Source: Candidatus Pelagibacter ubique HIMB058
Lineage (GTDB): Bacteria > Pseudomonadota > Alphaproteobacteria > Pelagibacterales > Pelagibacteraceae
Reading direction: 5' to 3'
NCBI GenBank assembly: GCA_000419545.1
Contig: ATTF01000007.1
Span: 1 to 49,483, forward strand
DNA: 49,483 bases
Every line of letters begins with the position of its first letter. Position 1 is the stretch's first letter. Below the pieces are notes generated by a model. That model saw only the letters and a list, made by a program, of their open reading frames with translations. It was not told where the DNA came from and made no database searches. Below are positions 44,300 through 49,483 of the stretch, in pieces. Position numbers and translations under genes: made by a program.

Positions 44300-45095
44300 A
44301 TGTATATCCATAATTTAGACCCTGTTTTATTAGATTTTGGATTTATAGCAATCAGATGGTATTCATTAGCTTATATCTTTGGAATTGTTATCGGTTGGTG
44401 GTTAGGAAAGAAAATTGTCAAAAATTTTTTACTGAATGTTGATTTTAAATTTGATGTAAGAGAGTTTGATGACCTTATAACGTATCTAATAATTTCTATA
44501 ATAGTTGGTGGTAGACTTGGATACGTTCTTTTTTATAATTTTGAATTTTATATTTCAAATCCAGCAGAAATAATAAAAATTTGGAAAGGTGGAATGTCTT
44601 TCCACGGAGCTTTGATTGGAATAATAATAGGAACACACCTTTTTTCGATCAGGAAAAATATTCCCACATTTTTTTTTTCTAGATGTTATAGCGTGTGTTT
44701 CACCAATAGGAATACTATTTGGGAGAATCGCAAACTTTATCAATGGAGAACTTATTGGTAAGGTAACTGATGTATCTTGGGGTATTATTTTTCCCACTAT
44801 TGATATGATGCCGAGACACCCTTCTCAGTTATATGAAGCTTTACTAGAAGGTTTAATATTATTTATTTTAATTAATACGATTACTTTAAAACAAAAATAT
44901 AAGGTTGGTTTAAGCTCATCATTATTTTTAATTTTTTATGGTATATTTAGAATTGTAGCCGAACAATTTAGAGAGCCTGACTCTCAATTAGGTTACTTAT
45001 TTGGAAATTTAAGTATGGGCACAATACTCAGTTCAATAATGGTAATTTCAGGTTTTGTATTTTTGATTATTTTAAGAAAAAAAAATGAAAGCTAA
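44300..45095 (+). pseudogene. lgt: Prolipoprotein diacylglyceryl transferase Lgt, reading frame broken at a ten-T run
   Basis: Lgt attaches diacylglycerol to the lipobox Cys of prolipoproteins. The first frame (44300-44761) contains IRWYSLAYIFG, GGRLGYVLFYN and GGMSFHGALIG, then loses homology after a run of ten T (44669-44678). Removing one T restores the frame, giving a DVIACVSPIGILFGRIANF segment, the Lgt signature INGELIGK, RHPSQLYEALLEG and FRIVAEQFREPDSQLGY down to 45095. The restored protein would be about 264 residues, normal for Lgt, with every conserved motif intact. A sequencing error or rescue by slippage is more likely than true loss, because Lgt is usually essential in Gram-negative bacteria. 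Confidence 0.9.
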
Positions 45096-46149
45096 TCAAA
45101 AGTTTTTTAAAAAATCAAAATTTTTACCAGTAGATAATTTCTTCGCAAATATACTTTATGATAATCAATTCGGGTATTACGCAACAAAACAACCTTTTGG
45201 ACGTGATGGAGATTTTATTACATCACCTAAAGTTTCAAATCTTTTTTCTGAAATAATTGCAATATGGTTAATTAATACGTGGGAGAATTTTGGTAAACCG
45301 AAAAAATTTAACTTTGTTGAGCTTGGTCCTGGAGATGGAAGTTTAACAAAAACTCTTTTGGATACCTTTAAAAAATTTCCAGAATTTAACACGGTAAAAA
45401 AAATATACCTTTATGAAAAAAGTAATTATTTAAAAAAAATTCAAGAGCGCAAGATTGCAGATAAAAACGTAAAATGGATTAAAGATTTTAATAATATAAA
45501 AGATGGGCCTGTAGTTTTTTTTGGTAATGAATTTCTCGATGCAATTCCAATTAAACAATTTAGAAAAAAAAACGGATCATTTTTTGAAAAAAATTATATA
45601 TTGAACAAAAACTTTAATATTGAGGAAACTTATAGAAAAGCATCGAATGCAAACTTGAAAATGTTAAAATCTTATTCATCAATAAAAGATTTAAATTTTA
45701 TTGAATTCCCTAAATTAGGATTTCAAAATCTAAAAAAAATAACTAAAAAAATTCTAAAATTAGAGGGTTGTATATTGTTAATAGACTACGGATATTTGAA
45801 ACCTCATAATCAAAACACTCTTCAATCTGTTTTAAAACATAAAAAAAATAATCTTTTAGAAAATTTAGGAAAAGCAGATATAACTTCTCATATCAATTTC
45901 GAATTATTAAAAGAATTCTTTAAAAAAAATAGTTTAAAAACTAAAAAAATCGTCACTCAACAAGAATTTTTAAAAAGTAATGGCATTATTGAGAGAGCTG
46001 AGATATTGGCAAAAAAAATGAAATTCAGAGATCAGTCAGATCTATATTTGAGATTAAAAAGATTATTGCATCCAAAGTTAATGGGTAATCTGTTTAAGGT
46101 AGCATTAGCTTATAGTTGTAAAAATAAAAATTTTAATGGTTTTAATTAA
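45085..46149 (+). CDS. Class I SAM-dependent methyltransferase, NDUFAF7/MidA family
   Basis: The 354-residue protein belongs to the family of mitochondrial NDUFAF7, which methylates an arginine of a complex I subunit during assembly. Visible marks are GRDGDFITSPKVSNLFSEII near the N terminus, the AdoMet-binding ELGPGDGSLTKTLL, GNEFLDAIPIKQF and a later LLIDYGY. Function in bacteria is inferred from the mitochondrial relative; an alphaproteobacterial complex I target is plausible. The start overlaps the end of lgt by 11 bases and its stop shares one base with the pgeF start. Confidence 0.88.
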   Translation: MKANQKFFKKSKFLPVDNFFANILYDNQFGYYATKQPFGRDGDFITSPKVSNLFSEIIAIWLINTWENFGKPKKFNFVELGPGDGSLTKTLLDTFKKFPEFNTVKKIYLYEKSNYLKKIQERKIADKNVKWIKDFNNIKDGPVVFFGNEFLDAIPIKQFRKKNGSFFEKNYILNKNFNIEETYRKASNANLKMLKSYSSIKDLNFIEFPKLGFQNLKKITKKILKLEGCILLIDYGYLKPHNQNTLQSVLKHKKNNLLENLGKADITSHINFELLKEFFKKNSLKTKKIVTQQEFLKSNGIIERAEILAKKMKFRDQSDLYLRLKRLLHPKLMGNLFKVALAYSCKNKNFNGFN

Positions 46150-46904
46150 TGTTTTACTCAAAGAAATTAAAAAGGTTTAAAGAAATAAAACACTGCTTTT
46201 TTTCAAAAAGAAATGGCTATTCAACAGGTATTTATAAAAGTTTAAATTGTGGCCATGGATCAAAAGACAATAAGAAAAATATTCAAAAAAATTTAAAACT
46301 TGTTGCAAAAAAAATGCGTGTCAAACCAGAGAATTTAGTTCTAATGCATCAGACACATGGTAATAACGTAACAGAAATTAAAAGAATGAATTATAAAAAA
46401 AAAATTTATTCTGATGCGATAGTTACTAAAATGAGAGGTGTTTCTTTGGGTGTTCTAACTGCTGATTGTGTTCCTATAATTTTGTACGATTCTAGAAATA
46501 AAATTATTGGATGTATTCATGCAGGTTGGAAGGGGGCATTTAAAAATATTATCAAAAATACAATTCATAAAATAAGAAAAATTAGTTCAAAAAGTAAAAT
46601 TTATGCAAGTGTGGGTCCTTGCATAGGTCTAAAAAGTTATGAGGTTGACATTAAATTCTACAATAAATTCATCTCAAAAAGTTCTAAAAATAAAATTTAT
46701 TTCTTGAATAAAAGTAAATCAAAAAAACTTTTTAACTTGCGAAGATTTGTAACTGATAAACTTAAAGAGTGTAAGGTTGAAGTGGACCAAGTGAATCGTG
46801 ATACATTCGCTGAAAAAAATAATTTTTTTAGTTATAGAAGAGCATGTAAATTGAAGCAGAAGGATTATGGGAGATGTATCTCTACAATTAGTATGCTTAA
46901 TTAA
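46149..46904 (+). CDS. pgeF: PgeF/YfiH-family purine nucleoside phosphorylase-like, peptidoglycan editing factor
   Basis: The 251-residue protein shows the multicopper-polyphenol-oxidase-like fold motifs: LMHQTHGNNV, LTADCVPIILYD and GCIHAGWKGAFKNI, with the His/Cys/His metal site, plus SVGPCIG. In E. coli the family removes misincorporated L-Ser from peptidoglycan precursors, and human FAMIN-type relatives act on purine nucleosides, so the precise reaction here is open. It begins on the last base of the methyltransferase stop codon. Confidence 0.9.
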   Translation: MFYSKKLKRFKEIKHCFFSKRNGYSTGIYKSLNCGHGSKDNKKNIQKNLKLVAKKMRVKPENLVLMHQTHGNNVTEIKRMNYKKKIYSDAIVTKMRGVSLGVLTADCVPIILYDSRNKIIGCIHAGWKGAFKNIIKNTIHKIRKISSKSKIYASVGPCIGLKSYEVDIKFYNKFISKSSKNKIYFLNKSKSKKLFNLRRFVTDKLKECKVEVDQVNRDTFAEKNNFFSYRRACKLKQKDYGRCISTISMLN

Positions 46905-46905
46905 T

Positions 46906-46933
46906 TTGAAAAGATTTATAAATAAGGTATAAA
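46906..46933 (+). promoter_or_regulatory. Probable prs promoter
   Basis: TTGAAA (46906-46911) and TATAAA (46928-46933) are 16 bases apart in the 41-bp gap after pgeF. The predicted start is close to the prs ATG at 46946, leaving only about 5 bases of leader. Confidence 0.4.
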
Positions 46934-46945
46934 TAATTACATTTC

Positions 46946-47878
46946 ATGAAAATTTTATCTGGAACAAGTAATCTTAAACTTAGTAAGGATATTGCCAAGA
47001 ATTTAAAATTAAAATTAATTAATACAAATATAAGAAGATTCGCTGATGGAGAAATTTATATAGAAATTAATGAAAATATAAGAGGCAATAGTGTATTTGT
47101 AATTCAATCCACTTCGAATCCTGCCAATGACAATTTAATGGAACTTTTATTAGTAATTGATGCATTAAAAAGATCTTCAGCAAAAACTATAACCGCAGTT
47201 ATTCCTTATTTCGGATATGCAAGACAAGACAGAAAGGTTGCACCTAGAACTTCTATTTCAGCTAAAGTTGTTGCGAACCTTCTGACAAATGCTGGGGCAA
47301 ATAGAATTGTTACGGTAGACTTACACGCAGGTCAGATCCAAGGTTTTTTCGATATGCCTGTAGATAATTTATTTACTACTCCATTATTCTCAAAATTTAT
47401 TAAAAAGAAAATAAGTTCAAAAAATTTAATTTGTGTCTCTCCAGATATGGGTGGTGTGGCTAGAACGAGAGCGTTGGCTACTAGACTTAAGGCAGATCTT
47501 GCCATTATCGATAAAAGAAGACCTGCGCCTGGAAAATCTGAAGTTATGAATATCATTGGAGATGTAAAAAATAAAACTTGCATAATAGTTGATGATATAA
47601 TTGATAGTGGTGGCACTATAATAAATGCGGTTGATGCTTTAAGAAGAAAAGGTGCAAAAGAAGTTTATGTGTTTATTACTCATGCAGTTTTAAGTGGGGA
47701 AGCTGCTAAAAAAATTAAAAATTCAAAAATTAAAAAACTCATCATTACAGATACAATTGATAATTCTAATAAAATCAAAAATAATAAGAAAATTGAGGTA
47801 TTATCGATTTCACCTCTAATGTCTGAAGCAATAAAAAGGATAGCAAACTCAAATTCGGTATCAGACTTATTTAATTAA
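46946..47878 (+). CDS. prs: Ribose-phosphate pyrophosphokinase
   Basis: Prs makes PRPP from ribose 5-phosphate and ATP for nucleotide, His and Trp synthesis. The 310-residue protein has the N-terminal ADGEIYIEINENIRG, PYFGYARQDRK with the ATP loop, VDLHAGQIQGFFDMPVDNL, and the PRPP-binding loop CIIVDDIIDSGGTIINA. Length and motifs are canonical for class I PRPP synthetase. It begins the prs-rplY-pth-ychF series common in proteobacteria. Confidence 0.97.
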   Translation: MKILSGTSNLKLSKDIAKNLKLKLINTNIRRFADGEIYIEINENIRGNSVFVIQSTSNPANDNLMELLLVIDALKRSSAKTITAVIPYFGYARQDRKVAPRTSISAKVVANLLTNAGANRIVTVDLHAGQIQGFFDMPVDNLFTTPLFSKFIKKKISSKNLICVSPDMGGVARTRALATRLKADLAIIDKRRPAPGKSEVMNIIGDVKNKTCIIVDDIIDSGGTIINAVDALRRKGAKEVYVFITHAVLSGEAAKKIKNSKIKKLIITDTIDNSNKIKNNKKIEVLSISPLMSEAIKRIANSNSVSDLFN

Positions 47879-47881
47879 TAC

Positions 47882-47910
47882 TTGTTTTGATAAATATCTT
47901 GGGTTATATA
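47882..47910 (+). promoter_or_regulatory. Probable rplY promoter
   Basis: TTGTTT (47882-47887) and TATATA (47905-47910) are 17 bases apart in the 48-bp prs-rplY gap. The predicted transcript starts around 47917, about 10 bases before the rplY ATG. Confidence 0.4.
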
Positions 47911-47926
47911 CCCTTTTCAAATAAAT

Positions 47927-48664
47927 ATGAGTAATTTAAAAGCAATAAAAAGAGAGAATACTTCCTCAGGCTCAAATAATAAATTGAGATCAGAAGGTTT
48001 AATTCCTGCTATTCTTTATGGAGGAAAAGATTCTAATCAAAATATATCAGTTAAAAAAAAAGAAATTCAAAGTTTAGTATATTCAGACACTTTCTTATCT
48101 AAAGTTCTAGAACTCGACATAGATGGCAAAAAAGAAAAAGTGATACCGAGAGACGTGGCTTTCCATGTAGTTTCGGAAGAACCAATTCATATTGACTTTA
48201 TGAGAATAGTTGCTGGTAAAAAAATTATTTTAGAAATACCTGTTAAATTTATCAATCATCCAGACTCACCAGGTTTAAAGAGAGGTGGAGTTTTAAACAT
48301 CGTAAGAAGAAAAGTAGAATTAAAATGTCCTGCTGAAAATATTCCTGATGAAATTATTGTAGACTTAGCGGGAACAGATATTGGAACTAGTATCAAAATT
48401 TCATCAGTTAAACTTGGAAATGATGTTGTTCCAACTATCACAGATAGAGACTTTGTTATTGCGACAGTTGCATCACCTACTGTAATTAAAGAGCCAGAAA
48501 AACCAGCTGAAGGTGAGGCTGCAGCTGAAGGTGCTGAAGGTGAAGCGCCTGCTGAAGGAGCGGATGCGGCAGCTAAAGATGGAGATGCTGCTAAGAAAGA
48601 TGATAAAGCCAAAGAAGGTGGCGATAAGAAACCTGAAGAAAAAAAACCAGCTGAGAAAAAATAA
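47927..48664 (+). CDS. rplY: 50S ribosomal protein L25/CTC family
   Basis: This protein binds 5S rRNA in the large ribosomal subunit. The 245-residue protein is the long CTC form: an L25 domain (about 1-92; SNNKLRSEGLIPAILYG and HIDFMRI) and a TL5-like C-terminal beta domain (about 95-185; GGVLNIVRRKVELKCPAE). A low-complexity tail of about 60 residues follows, made almost only of Ala, Glu, Gly, Pro, Asp and Lys. The tail is GC-richer than its surroundings because of its Ala/Gly/Pro codons. pth follows after 8 bases. Confidence 0.95.
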   Translation: MSNLKAIKRENTSSGSNNKLRSEGLIPAILYGGKDSNQNISVKKKEIQSLVYSDTFLSKVLELDIDGKKEKVIPRDVAFHVVSEEPIHIDFMRIVAGKKIILEIPVKFINHPDSPGLKRGGVLNIVRRKVELKCPAENIPDEIIVDLAGTDIGTSIKISSVKLGNDVVPTITDRDFVIATVASPTVIKEPEKPAEGEAAAEGAEGEAPAEGADAAAKDGDAAKKDDKAKEGGDKKPEEKKPAEKK

Positions 48665-48672
48665 TTAATAAG

Positions 48673-49245
48673 ATGCTTTTACTTGTAGGGTTAGGAAATC
48701 CTGGATCTAATTATACTAATACTAGACATAATATTGGTTTCAAGATCATCGACGCAATAAATAATCATTTTAAACTTTCAAAACAAAAACCAAAATTTAA
48801 AGGGTTACTTACCACAGGCAATATTGATGAAAAAAAAATATACGCAATTAAACCTTTAACTTTCATGAATAATTCAGGCACAGCGATTAAAGAATTAATC
48901 GATTACTTTAAAATCGACGCGAAAGATGTTTTTGTATTCCACGATGATATGGATATTGATTTTGGAAAAATTAAAGCAAAGTTTGGTGGAAGCAGTGCGG
49001 GTCACAATGGAATAGAGTCTATAGATAAGTTTATCGGAAAAGATTACTCAAGAGTAAGAATAGGCATTGGTCATCCAAAACAGAAGAAAAAAGTGAATAA
49101 TCATGTACTTGAAGATTTTAAAGAAGACGAAGAGGAAAAAATAAATGAAATCACTGAAAATATTGTTAAACAATTGCCAACACTAATTGATAAAAAAATT
49201 GATCTCTTCTCAAGTAAAGTAAATCAAGACCTTAATGGGATTTAA
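48673..49245 (+). CDS. pth: Peptidyl-tRNA hydrolase
   Basis: Pth releases peptides from prematurely dropped peptidyl-tRNA. The 190-residue protein has [18 protein letters not shown] with the catalytic His19, PLTFMNNSG with the substrate Asn, the [10 protein letters not shown] motif (about 90-99) with the supporting Asp, and [14 protein letters not shown]. All active-site residues of the bacterial Pth family are present. The stop overlaps the ychF start by 11 bases. Confidence 0.96.
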   Translation: MLLLVGLGNPGSNYTNTRHNIGFKIIDAINNHFKLSKQKPKFKGLLTTGNIDEKKIYAIKPLTFMNNSGTAIKELIDYFKIDAKDVFVFHDDMDIDFGKIKAKFGGSSAGHNGIESIDKFIGKDYSRVRIGIGHPKQKKKVNNHVLEDFKEDEEEKINEITENIVKQLPTLIDKKIDLFSSKVNQDLNGI

Positions 49246-49483
49246 ATGTGGTATCGTAGGACTTCCAAATGTAGGAAAGTCTACCCTTTTCAATGCTTTA
49301 ACAGCTTCTAAGAACGCTGAAGCAGCTAACTTTCCTTTCTGTACAATAGATCCAAACATTGGAATTGTAGATGTGGTTGATGAGAGGTTAGATAAATTAA
49401 CTGAATTATCAAAATCTAAAAAAAAAATTTATACTAATATTACTTTTGTTGATATTGCAGGATTAGTAAAAGGTGCTTCTAAA
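49235..49483 (+). CDS. ychF: Ribosome-binding ATPase YchF, N-terminal part (runs off the window)
   Basis: The first 83 codons of an OBG-family P-loop ATPase are present. It starts with the YchF hallmark [20 protein letters not shown], followed by [19 protein letters not shown] and the Walker B region [13 protein letters not shown]. YchF prefers ATP over GTP and acts in translation and stress response. The ATG lies inside the last codons of pth, so the frames overlap by 11 bases. A run of ten A at 49418-49427 is in frame here. Confidence 0.95.
   Translation, partial: MGFKCGIVGLPNVGKSTLFNALTASKNAEAANFPFCTIDPNIGIVDVVDERLDKLTELSKSKKKIYTNITFVDIAGLVKGASK

Noticed and set aside
48256-48612. Minus-strand ORF of 118 codons rich in Ala, Ser and Pro, opposite rplY
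   Set aside because: It is the antisense reading of the Ala/Glu-rich rplY tail, where stop codons are rare for compositional reasons.

Overview
The window is an AT-rich, very densely packed bacterial chromosome segment. Its gene content and protein motifs point to an alphaproteobacterium, most likely a free-living marine SAR11 (Pelagibacterales) type. Signs of this are the Lys/Asn/Ile-rich proteins, the tiny or negative intergenic distances, the alphaproteobacterial FtsZ C-terminal peptide, an ELM1-family protein and an NDUFAF7-type methyltransferase. The taxonomic call is inferred from style and content, not from a marker tree. There is no phage, insertion sequence, CRISPR array or gene-free stretch over 300 bases, apart from the RNase P RNA gene.

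Region 1 (1-15.8 kb, minus strand) is a complete division and cell wall (dcw) cluster: mraZ, ftsZ, rsmH, ftsL, ftsI, a fused murE-murF, mraY, murD, ftsW, murG, murC, murB, ddl and the start of ftsQ. Most junctions overlap. Two things are unusual: ftsZ sits second, between mraZ and rsmH, instead of at the end after ftsA, and murE and murF form one 918-residue ORF. A good sigma-70 promoter for mraZ overlaps three TGGGN repeats at exact 10-bp spacing, the known signature of a MraZ operator.

Region 2 (15.8-22.6 kb) holds rnpB (minus), a cell wall amidase (minus), mlaA and mlaC (plus, lipid trafficking), a CAU-anticodon tRNA whose acceptor stem suggests tRNA-Ile2, and a macromolecular-synthesis group yqeY-dnaG-rpoD (minus). 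DnaG has lost three of its four zinc ligands.

Region 3 (22.7-34.9 kb) holds carA-carB (plus), an oxygenase/ELM1 pair (minus), trxB (plus), a TRAP transporter operon dctPQM (minus) with a Gfo/Idh/MocA oxidoreductase upstream, and an aspartate-type aminotransferase. The TRAP/oxidoreductase block is the only clearly nutrient-specific part of the window.

Region 4 (34.9-49.5 kb) holds uvrB, a pteridine-reductase-like SDR, folB, uvrC and pgsA (plus); ilvE (minus); a MarR/OmpR-type regulator/histidine kinase set (plus); ubiK (minus); then lgt, an NDUFAF7-like methyltransferase, pgeF, prs, rplY, pth and the start of ychF (plus). As given, lgt is broken by one extra T in a ten-T run.

The whole window reads as core housekeeping genes under streamlining. 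Several convergent pairs share a palindromic stop codon, divergent pairs have only 26-120 bp between starts, and many promoters lie so close to the start codon that leaderless transcripts are likely. I did not see a convincing wholly new multi-gene system. The most useful leads are the rearranged dcw cluster with its MraZ operator, the lgt homopolymer frameshift, the Asp-type SDR next to folB, and the ELM1/oxygenase pair.
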